Assembly: GCA_964030475.1 (NCBI GenBank)
Contig: CAXIPT010000002.1
Location: 14,037,950 to 14,101,949, forward strand
Origin: Tethya wilhelma
Lineage: Eukaryota; Porifera; Demospongiae; Tethyida; Tethyidae
Reading direction: 5' to 3'
DNA: 64,000 bases
The translations under genes were made by a program, and so were the position numbers. Position 1 is the first letter of the stretch. The number at the start of each line of letters is the position of its first letter. Shown piece after piece: positions 43,740 to 54,297 of the stretch. The notes beneath the pieces were generated by a model that was given only the letters and a program-made list of their open reading frames with translations, was not told the origin of the DNA and did no database searches.

Positions 43740-46700
43740 CTATAATGAAAACAACACTTGTACTGTAATACGTACTTCATTATCAGGTTGATCTTCAGCT
43801 GTTGTATTCTCAGACTGGTGCTGTTGTAAAAGAAAGATGTCATTTTCAAGAGATGATGGAATATCTCCACATTGAAGAAATGCTGCATAAGCTTCAGTAA
43901 AGGTGGTGTAGCCTGCCTGTAGTTCAGAGATGTTTCTGAAGCTCTTGTGCTGCATAAGAGTCTGACGACAATACTGTTCATAGTCTGGACCAGCTGGATC
44001 AGGAGAACAGTATGGACGAATGATTACAACTACTTTCTTTCTTCTTTTTTTCGGTTCAACGTTCATCTTCTTTGGCATAGTGTATTGACGAGCAAATTCC
44101 AAGAGAGGAATGGAAATGAATTGCTCAGACTCTGGACGGGAAATGTAGTGGTCCAACTGCTCTTGAACCATCAAGACTGAGGACAACAAACTCACGAGAA
44201 CACTTGAACATGGGAAACTGCAAGAGGATGTGACATGTCTCCTGAGCAGAATAGTCTCTCTCACCTACGGTGTTGATTAGGAGCTTCTGAACAGCCTTGA
44301 GAGGACGGCTGTCATCTGAAAGGCTTTGAACAACATTCTTGAAAGTGTCCTTCAGAGATTGTGACCGTGGTTCACTTTTGGTCACATACTTGGTGCAATA
44401 TTGGATTACCTTGTGTCAACATTAGCACGCCAAGCTGACAGCTGAATTGGGTTGTAACTGTTAATCATGCCATCGTTTCGTGCTGTCTGAAGTGTTGGCT
44501 CCTCGTCCATCACAATGTTGGTCTCAGACTGCAAGTCTTTGGGGTACCCAAACCGGCACTGCTGTTTACCATTATGAGTACGTAGACAGTAGGACTCAGA
44601 ACATCGTGTGTGACGTTGACAAGTGGCAATAAGATCTGAGAGATCTTCATTGTAATCTGTCACATCTGAAAAAGACTTGTTGCAAACATGTGGATCTACT
44701 TTTGGTCTGGGAGCATTGTCAATGTTGCTGCCATCAGGGAGAACAGCAGGGTTGGTGGTGGAAATGATCCTGTCTGCATACTGGATGATCTCTTGTTTGG
44801 TGGTGTCCAATGTGTCTGGGACTTCTCAACATCAGGAGCATCAGGCAACCAAGCTACTCCATGTACATGAGGGCTGCCACGGTGCTGCCATTCAAACCTC
44901 ATCCAGTAGTCAGTAGCTCCCAGCACACCAATGTAGTAGGCTTCAACAAACTTTTGAACTCGATAGCTGAAAAACCAATCGGCAAGAGTGGGATTCTCGA
45001 TTACAGCTTTGGCACGAGCTGATTTTGACTCGGGGTCTTCTGGACATATTATCTGTGCTAGGTCTGGCCACTGGTTGTCTGCGGCACTGTGTGTGAAAAA
45101 GATGGTGGGAAGACCTAGTGTGTCAATCATGGCAACAAGGCGATTTCTCTGTCTGAACCAGTACTGCTTGGTTCCACAAAGATTTGTTGCGAAACGAAGA
45201 ACTTTGTTGGCAAATCCTTCTCCTTGATGACCAATCATGTCTCGAAGGTCATCTACTGTCATGTGGGCATCTCCTGGGTTCTGCCGAACGTAGACTTGGC
45301 CTGTTTCAAGTGCACGCCACCTCATCTCAGTATTCAGAGCAAAGAATCGAAATCGAGGGTGTCTGGCAAACCTTCCATCCTTGTATATACATCATGAGAT
45401 GCTTGAAGTAATGGCCAACGGTAACTTCAATACAACGGGGTGCACGAAAATCTGCTGCACCTGTTGGAAATAACATAGGAAAGGCCATTGAGAAATATCC
45501 CTCAGTTGTGAACTCATTGATGGGAGTTCCTCCAATGGCAGGCCACATAAGAGTAGATGACTCTGAACTTGGCTGTCCTAAATCCTGGACTGCACGGCAT
45601 ATGGTTTCCCTCTCAGTGGTTTGGTGTGCAGCATTTGGAATGAAGGATGTAGGCAGGTGGGCTTCATAAGGATCTTCCTGTGAGGCTTGTGCACATTGAA
45701 TAACCTCCGATTCTTCAGGCTGAATAGATGCAAGGTTAGAGAGGTCACCATCTTCGGGAAGGCTGGATAAGGCCTATGTGTTCAATCTGATTCCATTGGC
45801 TCGGTAATAGATATTGTTCTCAAGCAACCAGGTCAGAGCTTGCTCCACACACCTCCTACGCACACGAAAGTCTTTGTGTGTCTGGTCTCTCTCCTTCCTA
45901 ACTATCAAGATGTCAACCTCGGATGGTAATCTTGTGAGACTGGTGGCAAATGACAACACATCTTGTGGGAGGTTAATGACATGTCCACTATAACCATACT
46001 GGCCTTGAGGTAGCCTGTAGACTGACATGATAGGCATGACAGCAGACACCAACATTTCTTCCACTTGAGTTAGATCCTATAGAATGTGTATATCATTCAA
46101 ATCATGAATTAATTTATAATACAATAGGCTAACCTGTAATTGTGGAGGTACTAAACCAGGATCCATGTTGTTGGCACAAGAGTATAACTTTGGAATCTTC
46201 TTGTCCATAGAGCATCTCCTACACTCAACAGAACCATTGGGCTGAGCTGATACAGACAGGTTTGGAAAACATTCCAAACATGTATCACAGGTGGGATGAG
46301 TAATTTCTGACATTGCCTTGTGAAACTTTCTCATCTTCTTGATTACAGCTGGTTGCCCAAACAATGCTGGTGTTAGATCAGTCTATGACCTCCTTGCATG
46401 AGCCCGAGACCTCTCTCGCTCAAGCCTACGTTCAGTCTGAGAGGCTGTCTCTCCTGATCTTCTGTCTTCAGCACGAGACCTCTCTCGCTCAAGCCTACGT
46501 TCAGTCTGAGAGGCTGTCTCTCCTGATCTTCTGTCTTCAGCACGAGACCTCTCTTGCTCAAGCCTACGTTCTCTCTGAGAGGCTGTCTCTCTTGATTTTC
46601 TGTCCTCAGCCTGAGACCTATCTCGCTCAAGCCTACATTCTCTCTGAGAGGCTGTCTCTCCTGATCTTCTTTCCCTCCCTGTGGTAATGTTATATCCAAT

Positions 46701-46957
46701 TAGGAGAATTTACGTACAACTTGACTATCTACTCAAGTCATGAATCCGAATATCATGCAAAACTGACCATATCTCTCTCGTCGTCTCGCTCGCCTGGCTT
46801 CACTTTCCTCAAGCGTTTCTCGCTCCATATACTCCCTGTAGAGTTCTCTTCGACGTTGGAGCCTTCTTTCATGAGGACTATCCATTTTATAAAACACTTC
46901 GAACATAAACGTACATATACATTTGATGAACGTGGCATAAAATAATTCATGGCGCAT
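43740..46957 (-). pseudogene. Helitron copy B: N-terminal, DUF6570-like and Rep regions
   Basis: Reads leftward from 46957: Arg-rich start (SPHERRLQRRRELYREYME), four 23-residue repeats (46690-46385), DUF6570-like region (46364-45774, CSMDKKIPKLYSCANNMDPG), then Rep (45548-44125). HUH motif RGSPHVHG lies near 44880. A frameshift near 44815 and loss of about 22 bp near 44410, just before the YCTKY tyrosine motif, disable Rep. Small introns are visible, for example about 46134-46065. It is about 5 kb long and matches copy A in inverted orientation. No full reading frame survives. Confidence 0.75.
46385..46690 (-). repeat. 69-bp tandem repeats in Helitron N-terminus
   Basis: Four copies here, spaced 69 bp, encode an Arg/Glu-rich 23-residue unit (ETASQTERRLERERSRAED type). 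Copy A at 32340-32540 has three. Confidence 0.8.
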
Positions 46958-46987
46958 ATACCGTATATACAGTTCAATTGTTCTTAT

Positions 46988-47980
46988 ATAGACTCCAAAA
47001 GTTTATTGTAATGAGGATGTGTATCGTGGTAACTATATTCGAGCAGTGAGATCATCACAAGCTGGTTCCTCACCTGACCAGGAAGCATATATTACTCATT
47101 TGTGCTGTGACTAATATTTTCTAGCTATTCTCTTCTCCTTTACTTATATCTAATTACTATTATTATATCCCACCTAGTACTTTTTCTCCCATTGACTTTT
47201 GGGTAATAAAACTCATATTTCCCTCCCTTGGGCAAAATAGATGGGTAATAAAAGCCATATTTCCCTCCCCTAGGCTATTGTTTGTAGTGCATTGTCCAAT
47301 AGAAACTCAGCTTTGCTCATTGCAGACTAGCTTATTTGCATAATTGTTGTTTCCAAGAATGTAAAAAAAAATTGTTTCTAAGAAGAATACATAACTGTGC
47401 ATAATGAAAGCTAGAAAACTAAATCATTACAGCTGAGCAAAATTTAGCTAATGGTCGTGGCTTGGCTTCTTAGTAGTAGTTGTAAATACTGAACTATGAA
47501 CTATAAACCCAAAGAAAACCAAAAAGCGGCTGGAGTCGAACAGTCCAGCTAGTTCTGAGTCAGCAGTTTTTCTGAGTCAGTTGTTAGCTACAGCTCGAGG
47601 TTTGCTGCTTTCAGTTTTGTTTTGGTCTAGCGTAGAGTAGTAAAACTAAGCCACAGTTATCTAAAAACAAGTATATAGCGTTCAGTTTACTAGCTGTTCG
47701 TGAGTTGCTATTTCGAGCGCTTATTCTGGACACTTTTGGGCGGAGGATTTCCTGGGTGGAGTTTGGAATTATGGCTACGTAAACATCCTCACCCTCGGGC
47801 ATCGGACGTTTACTGCCATAATTCCCTACCTACTGTGCATTAACTATTACTTAATTTTATGTACTGTAGTTTTTTCTTTGCGCCTTTGGTGGCTTGTATT
47901 CCACATAATAATAATAATAATAATAATAATAATAGGTAATGCGCATGCGAATAATTAGAAGAACGAACGACGCACGGGCG
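46988..47980. repeat. Helitron leader split by a roughly 950-bp insertion
   Basis: The leader found intact at 31978 and 29985 is here in two parts: ATATAAGAACAATTG side near 46975-46990 and CATGCGAATAATTAGAAGAA at 47943-47970 (minus-strand leader). The intervening 47-kb segment contains a (TAA)10 tract at 47907-47936 and no gene. Confidence 0.5.
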
Positions 47981-49347
47981 TTTTTTCCCGTATGGTTTTG
48001 TACGCACTTAGTTCGCCCGCGAAATATTAAATTTCACGTACACCCCCATAGCAACGCATCCTGCTGGCCCATAGCAACAGCTTGACCAGCTTTACACGTG
48101 CGCTCTATGAATACTGTTAAAACCACGTGGAAGCAGTAAACATGGCTGAAAGCGCTTGTTTTTGCTGAAGCTTTTCGTCCTTGTTTGAGCTTCATAGCAC
48201 CTACTGGAGCTGAGATACAGTCAAAGAAGTTGACCAACCTTCTTGGAACCCTCTCTGTTTGAAAGAATGTATTTCTGAAGTAGGAGTTTTCCCAGGGAAA
48301 CTGAACTGTTTTCTCACCTCTTCTTGGACTAAAGTTTACAGTAAGCTACACTTTCTTCGGTGCCTATTTTTTTTCTTAGCATTTTGTGTGTGTGAATTTC
48401 ATGCATTATTAGTTAATTATCATACTGTGAAGCCTAAATTGATGCAATGTTGCAGTTATTCTGAGAAAAGGCTTGTTTTTGGTCAGTATGAAGCAAATAT
48501 ACATGTAGAGAGAGAACTTGTGTCTATCAGCTATTGTACAACTATAATTTTAGTCCATTTTGGGGGGAAGTATATTTTGTGTACACTATATCACTATGCA
48601 TATTCAAATTGTTGTGTACCGGCACATTTCTTTGTGTACACACTTATTTATTTACTTCTGTTTACTTATCCAACCTAGTTTGCTCTGAAATAATCTAAAG
48701 AAGCCTACAAGGACATGTCACAACTGTTGAAAACCCACTGCTAGGAGAAATATACCAGCAACAAGTCCGCCCGAGCCCACCCTGGCTGTCACAGTACTTG
48801 TATTTAGAAGACCACTCTACCAACCTAGTTATGTGCTGTCACTGATGTCAAATGATGAGTAAAGGTTCTTTTCTTCTCCTTTATGTTGTTTTCACCATCC
48901 AGTACCACTCAAAATTGTTCACAGTGTGAAACATAAACTTATTTTTTGCTAAATATTCGTCATTTTTAGAACACTTATAATTCTGTTTAAAAAAATAGGC
49001 ACTAGATTTACATATATTGTGTGTGCCAATCCACATGAATGTTATCTATGAATGTTGCTTGTCTGTCACAGAAAACTTTAGGAAGCACAAAAATAATGTT
49101 TGTAGGGAGGTGCTACAGAATACTTGAGTACCACCCGTGTGTTTGTTCAGTATGCTCAGTTGTTTAGTTCTCGCGCTATTGTTGCGTGTTAGCACTTATT
49201 ACGTAGTATATGTTCTGTCTACTATGTTTAGAACAGTTTTTGACTGTATATGGGACTAGAATTCCCAATGTATATATAGCAACCACTTGATGTGGTAATT
49301 AGTTTGCATTGCCAAGTGCTATGAATATTAATTAGGCTTACCGTAAT
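47981..49347. other. Intergenic sequence
   Basis: Includes open stretches such as 48259-48678, but these lack codon or domain signals. No gene supported. Confidence 0.4.
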
Positions 49348-50076
49348 GTTCTAATTGAATCCCACTATGCAACGAGAAGCCCCGCGACCTTTGACCCGCG
49401 ATTAACCCTGTAACTACGGCATTTTACTTAGAAATCTGAACCATGGATGTCAAGCTCGATTGATCATGTTGATGTGCACAGGAATCTGCAGCATAGCTGA
49501 AAAAAATGGATTGCTAATATAGGGTAAGTAAAGAATTCTGTTCTACTGCTAATGTAAGCTTACTATTAACTTTTTCCAAGGCCATCTGGCACTAATGTCA
49601 CAAGTGAGCCTCAGTGGTCTGTAGATACTGGTTTGTTTTTTTGTGGCCTACTTCACACACAGATCAGGCCTTAGGGTGCTCAGTGTCTATGTCTGCAGAA
49701 ATTTTTATACTGCATAAAATTTGAAAGGAAGAGAAGAGCTTGGGCCAAATATTCAATTTATGTCAGTACATCAACTTTATACCTATCACTAGGCAGCATG
49801 CAGGGTGTATTAATTGTATATGTCTCTTTTAATCAGTGCACATGTGCACATGTGTATGTGTATGTGTGTGTGCTTGTGTGTGTGTGTGTGTGTGTGCGTG
49901 CGTGTACATGTGTGTGTATGTGTGTGTGTGTGTGTGCGTGCGTGCATGTACATGTGTGTGTCTGTGTCTGTGTGTGTGTGTGTGTGTGTGTGCGTGTGTG
50001 TGTGTGTGTGTATGTGTGTGTGTGCGTGCGTGTACATGTGTGTGTATGTGTGTGTGTGTGTGTGCGTGCGTGCGTG

Positions 50077-50131
<55 letters not shown>

Positions 50132-51231
50132 AATAAGAAAGCAAATCCTTAGAGTACTATGCATGCCATGAGAAGAATCTCATGTGGTTTAATTTTTAGC
50201 TAGCTACATGTATAAACTGCATGCATGCATGAGAAACATTAGGGCCACTTGTATATGAGTCTGATTCACTTTTCTCAGTTGATTTCAAAACTGTCTGCAT
50301 ATACTTGATACCAACATTGATAGCTATGCATATTGAGCTATATTCTCTGACTTTTTAAATTTTGCCTGGGACTGAAGCAGCTAACGAAGTATAACTCTGA
50401 ACAGCTTGGACATTCCCAATGAAGATATAATCATAATGTCATATGCATGGTCCATAAACCAGAATTATTGTTATCATTACTATAATTTCTTTGCTTCGCC
50501 ACTAGGACTGAGGTACAAAATATGGAACAGGACAAATAGAAGCATATTGAGGAAGAAGATTGAAAGTCTTTGAACGAGTTATAAGTGCAATAGGGATCTA
50601 TAGGCTATCATCACCTCAATATCCACACCAGACTCACCACCTCTGACCGTAAAACCAACCGTTAGAGCACGATTAGAGGGATAAACTTCTTCACAGAGTC
50701 ATTATCATTTATCAGTCTAGACCATGGTTGTATACTCTAGTATATACTCAAGTGAGCTTTTGTTTGTTTGTTTGTTTGTTTTTTCTTTCTTTTTTCAAGT
50801 TAAAACAATAGCATGAGCATACAGGTGTGGCATGACTAAATAGCACAGAAGGGCTAATAATGGACATGCAGTCACCTCAATAAAAGAAAATTAGTTAGTA
50901 TGATAAGTGAATTAAAAGTTGACATTATAACTGAGGAGAGGAACGTAAAGGGGTAGGTGTGTCTACTGCGAAAAAAAAGTATACAGAAAAGGTTGCATGG
51001 AGCCATATGTTGGTGAATTTGGCTGGCTCTTAAAGGCATCTGGGGATGTAGCTAATAACCAAAAATTATTGTGCCAGATAACCTTAGAAAAAGTTAGTAG
51101 CTACATTATAGCATTCTATAGAACACATTCCACGGTGCAGAATTTGTTAAAGTAAAATGCCATAGTCACAGGGTTAATCGCGGGTCAAAGGTCGCGGGGC
51201 TTCTCGTTGCATAGTGGGATTCGTTCTAATT
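49348..51231. mobile_element. MULE-type non-autonomous element with 9-bp target duplication
   Basis: The element proper is 49357-51222. GAATCCCACTATGCAACGAG at the left and its complement at the right form inverted repeats of about 74 bp with only two or three mismatches. Exact 9-bp direct repeats GTTCTAATT flank both sides (49348-49356, 51223-51231). Long inverted repeats with a 9-bp duplication are the Mutator/MULE hallmark. There is no transposase ORF; the interior holds a large TG tract. A truncated relative is at 18714. Confidence 0.8.
49846..50130. repeat. Large (TG)n-based microsatellite with TGCGTGCGTGTACATG variants
   Basis: About 285 bp of TG repeats with higher-order repeats containing GTGCGTGCGTGTACATGTGT. 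Open frames here on both strands are low-complexity and not genes. Confidence 0.95.
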
Positions 51232-51295
51232 TAGCAACTAAATGGCCGACGCAAAACGCCCGTGGACGACAAACAAACAAACAAACAAAATTGCC

Positions 51296-51336
51296 GTTCA
51301 ACACACTAGGGTGGGCTCGCTTCGGCTCGCCCAACA
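51296..51336. repeat. GC-rich repeat terminus (GAGC hairpin family)
   Basis: CCGTTCAACACACTAGGGTG followed by GGCTCGCTTCGGCTCGCCC. The same terminus, reversed, follows the join at 29196 and, diverged, lies at 15043. Confidence 0.5.
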
Positions 51337-51453
51337 ATATGTATGCGGAAAGTCACACGCTTGGAATTTAAACTCTATCCAATCAGAACAGACCGGATGT
51401 GATGTAAGATATGCGCACGCGAAATTTAGTATAACTAGCAAGCTGCAAGCCAA

Positions 51454-51954
51454 CATGGCGGAGTGCATCGTAGCAAGAGTAAGCGGTAAGTTGACCTTGT
51501 TCTGTATCAGACTGTGTTCTATCTGTTAAGCAGACATTGCTATGTGTAGTTGGGTATTAGCTTAGCCTATTTTTGTCATAATAATAATTTATTTTATACA
51601 GAAAGTCGTGTTCCTCTTGAGCTATATTGTGCCAATGGCACTGGCGAATTCGGTGACTTGACTTTTAGTATTTGTTCTTGTCAGTTGGCTAGCCCCAGTA
51701 CCTGCCTTGTGGTAACACAAAAATCATTACGGCAGTGCCCACCAGCTGGTGTGATCTCTGTTGCTCGGATAATTGTCAGCAATACTGGGGAGTATACCAT
51801 TCAAGTGTTGCTAAGAACAATTGAAACAGGTGTAATCTCCTCATATGAAGAGTTTAAGTCAGTCTGTAGGAAGAAAAGTAGCTCAGAGGACTACAAGTTT
51901 TGTCCTGGCATCAGCAGTAATGTGTATAAGGAGAATTATGCCTTAGTTCTACTG
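51454..51954 (+). CDS. Unrecognised two-exon gene, cut by the BEL/Pao insertion
   Basis: Exon 1 is ATG 51454 to about 51486 (MAECIVARVSG), followed by GTAAGT. Exon 2 begins about 51602 after a CAG acceptor and runs to the LTR, containing TGEFGDLTFSICSCQLASPS, CPPAGVISVARIIVSNTGEY and SSSEDYKFCPGISSN. A promoter-proximal position is plausible. Its PPAGV region aligns with the small ORF at 9020-9292, so a family exists. I recall DYKFCPGI-type motifs in uncharacterised sponge and cnidarian proteins, but no function. The frame is destroyed by the LTR at 51955 and its 3' part is not in the window. Confidence 0.45.
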
Positions 51955-52145
51955 TGTTGAAGACTTAACTCATTACTTATTCTGATGTAATCTTTAATTT
52001 TGGGCTCATGTGAGCTGACGCATGTCACGAGCAAAATGAGTTTGAATGTGTCTCACTGAATCTGAATGGATCAAGCGTTGGGGGTTCTAAAGTAGAACTA
52101 ATTGTGGGTAGAAGTGTAGTTAGGACAGATATTGAACATTTTACA
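51955..52145 (+). repeat. BEL/Pao 5' LTR
   Basis: 191 bp, TGTTGAAG to TTTTACA. Matches the 60220-60410 LTR except GGGCTC for GAGCTC. The left flank (TTCTACTG) does not match the right flank of the 3' LTR (AGGGT). Confidence 0.85.
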
Positions 52146-52162
52146 TGGTCCTTCGAGCCGGA
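52146..52162 (+). promoter_or_regulatory. Primer binding site, tRNA-Tyr type
   Basis: TGGTCCTTCGAGCCGGA directly after the LTR is complementary to the 3' end of animal tRNA-Tyr (TCCGGCTCGAAGGACCA). Confidence 0.7.
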
Positions 52163-52258
52163 TACAGACGGGAGAAGAGATAAACCGACAACCACGCGGC
52201 TGTTCTAATAAGTGCACTCCACATTCTGTTCTGTGAGCTATAACCCCAAGGCAATCTC

Positions 52259-53512
52259 ATGGCCGAACTAGCCCGAAAGCGCGCAGGACACAGAGCCTCG
52301 AACACCCGAATCTTGGGACAAGTAGACACTGCCGTTTCCAGTGACCCCTTGGATGTCTCCAAGATCACACAGTTAAAGAGAAGCCTAGAGGACAAGCTGT
52401 CGGCTTTGACTGCGCTAGACGATGAGATTCTCCTACTTACAGATGCAGATGATATAGAAACGGAAATTGTACAAGCCGATGAAGTCAAAGGGCGTGTGTA
52501 CACAGCACTATCGATCGCGCTGAAGCCTACTCCTACTGCTACCACCTCTACTCGTGCTCGTATTGAAACACTGACTTTGCCTGAACACCCTCCAGATCCA
52601 CCACCATCAACACATAGTTCTGACGACCCACCTTCGTCGATTGATGGTGATGAGTCTCCCGAGGAGACCACGTCGACTGTGAGGGGAGCCAGAGTGAAGC
52701 TCCCGAAGATTAGCTTACCTCGGTTCAATGGCGATCCTGTGAAGTGGACAAGATTTTGGGACTCATTCCAGTCTGCTGTCCATACGAACTCTGACCTTTC
52801 GGATGTAGACAAGTTTAATTACTTGAGGTCTCTACTCGACAACACAGCCATACAAGTACTCAGCAAGCGTTTTGGGAATAAACAGGTCATCATCACCAAA
52901 CAAATGGATACTCTTATGAGTATGGATCCGATTCCCTCAGATCACCACTTGAGAGATTTGCGTCGACTCTACGACCACACCGAGTCTCATGTCCGAAGCC
53001 TACGTTCACTTGGGATCGAAGCAACGTCATATGGTGCTCTACTCTCACCCGTCCTACTTTCTAAGTTGCCACCGGACCTACGGCTCATCGTGAGTAGGAA
53101 GGTTTCGGATACTGATCTTGATATGGATGCACTACTGACCACATTTGAGGAGGAACTGACTGCCAGAGAACGAGCCAACCCTCAACTGACTCGGCGTAAT
53201 CAAGACAAACCTCGCCATGTGGCGTCAGCCTTGCTCACCGCCTCCCAAGATACAAGAAGTGACCCGCAGTGTTGCTATTGCGAACAGGCCCATCCATCTT
53301 CAAGTTGTTCTACTGTGACTACTCTCACCGAACGCAAGCAAATCCTCAGGATGGGTGGTCGCTGCTACAATTGCCTCCGCAGGAATCACTTATCTCGGAA
53401 CTGTAAGTCTACTTCCAGGTGCCAAAAATGCCACAAGAAACACCACACCTCTATCTGTGATTCCGGACAAAAGCAACCTGCTGTGACTCCTGCACCAACA
53501 CGGCTGGAATGA
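52259..53512 (+). CDS. BEL/Pao Gag
   Basis: 417-codon frame starting MAELARKRAGHRASN. It has a DUF1759-like capsid region with LPKISLPRFNGDPVKWTRFW near residue 155, the usual BEL/Pao Gag signature, and a C-terminal zinc knuckle CYNCLRRNHLSRNC plus CQKCHKKHHTSIC. Gag assembles particles that package the RNA. The frame overlaps the next ORF by 4 bases (ATGA-type overlap at 53509), so a frame change is needed to reach protease. Confidence 0.85.
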   Translation: MAELARKRAGHRASNTRILGQVDTAVSSDPLDVSKITQLKRSLEDKLSALTALDDEILLLTDADDIETEIVQADEVKGRVYTALSIALKPTPTATTSTRARIETLTLPEHPPDPPPSTHSSDDPPSSIDGDESPEETTSTVRGARVKLPKISLPRFNGDPVKWTRFWDSFQSAVHTNSDLSDVDKFNYLRSLLDNTAIQVLSKRFGNKQVIITKQMDTLMSMDPIPSDHHLRDLRRLYDHTESHVRSLRSLGIEATSYGALLSPVLLSKLPPDLRLIVSRKVSDTDLDMDALLTTFEEELTARERANPQLTRRNQDKPRHVASALLTASQDTRSDPQCCYCEQAHPSSSCSTVTTLTERKQILRMGGRCYNCLRRNHLSRNCKSTSRCQKCHKKHHTSICDSGQKQPAVTPAPTRLE

Positions 53513-54297
53513 ACCAGCCAGTTGTGCCTCCGCTGACCGGATTGAACCCTTCAGCTGCTACATTCGAGTCTACGACTAAAACGACTACCGCACTCTGTTC
53601 TGATACAATGCCCACTGTGTTTCTACAGACAGCTCGTGCGACGATTCATCACCCAAGTAACACACAATTCTCACTGGAGGTTCGTCTGATTCTTGATGGC
53701 GGAAGCCAGAAGTCCTACATCACTGAGCGTGCACAGAAACTACTCAAGCTGGACACAGCTGAACGACAGACTCTCTCTATTGCCACTTTTGGATCTAACA
53801 AGGGGTATGCCCAATTGTGCATGCTAGTATGTGTCTCAGGGGCTATCCCTCCATGCCTCTCAGACTCTATGTGGTCCCTACCATTTGTGAACCATTGGTT
53901 GGGCAACCCATTTCTCTGTGTACCAAGCGATATCCCCACTTGATGGGATTGGAGCTGGCTGACTCCGTTGAGTCTGTGTCGAGCAGGCCCATAGATGTAC
54001 TGGTTGGATCTGACTACTATTGGCAACTTGTTACGGGCAAAACTAGCCGAGGAGACGAAGGCCCCGTTGCCGTGCATACCAAACTAGGCTGGGTGCTGTC
54101 TGGTCCTTCGTGTCTTTCCACTCCTGAGCAATGCGCTGTAAATTTGAGTGTTACACATGTGCTCCACTCGGAGGCCCACTCCGCTGATACCTGTACCCTA
54201 GACAATCAACTACGTTCATTCTGGGAATTAGAATCCCTCGGAATCCAGCATGAAGAGAAGACACTCTATGATGATTTTGGTGATACAGTCAGGATGG
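53509..54297 (+). pseudogene. BEL/Pao protease region, frameshifted
   Basis: The first frame (to 53943) contains RLILDGGSQKSYITERA, an aspartic protease site (DGG in place of DSG). The second (from about 53817) continues with IDVLVGSDYYWQLVTG and LGWVLSGP, the DUF1758 region of BEL/Pao pol. The break is a frameshift around 53820-53940. The frame is then cut by the Penelope-like element. Confidence 0.75.

Noticed and set aside
48259..48678. 139-codon ORF considered as a gene
   Set aside because: AT-rich, no domain, no splice context and biased composition; no support beyond length.
49798..50171. Several overlapping ORFs of about 100-110 codons on both strands
   Set aside because: They are translations of the TG microsatellite (Cys-Val and His-Thr runs).
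49348..51231. Possible CRISPR-like or LTR structure
   Set aside because: The ends are inverted, not direct, and there are no spaced repeats; eukaryotic context excludes CRISPR.
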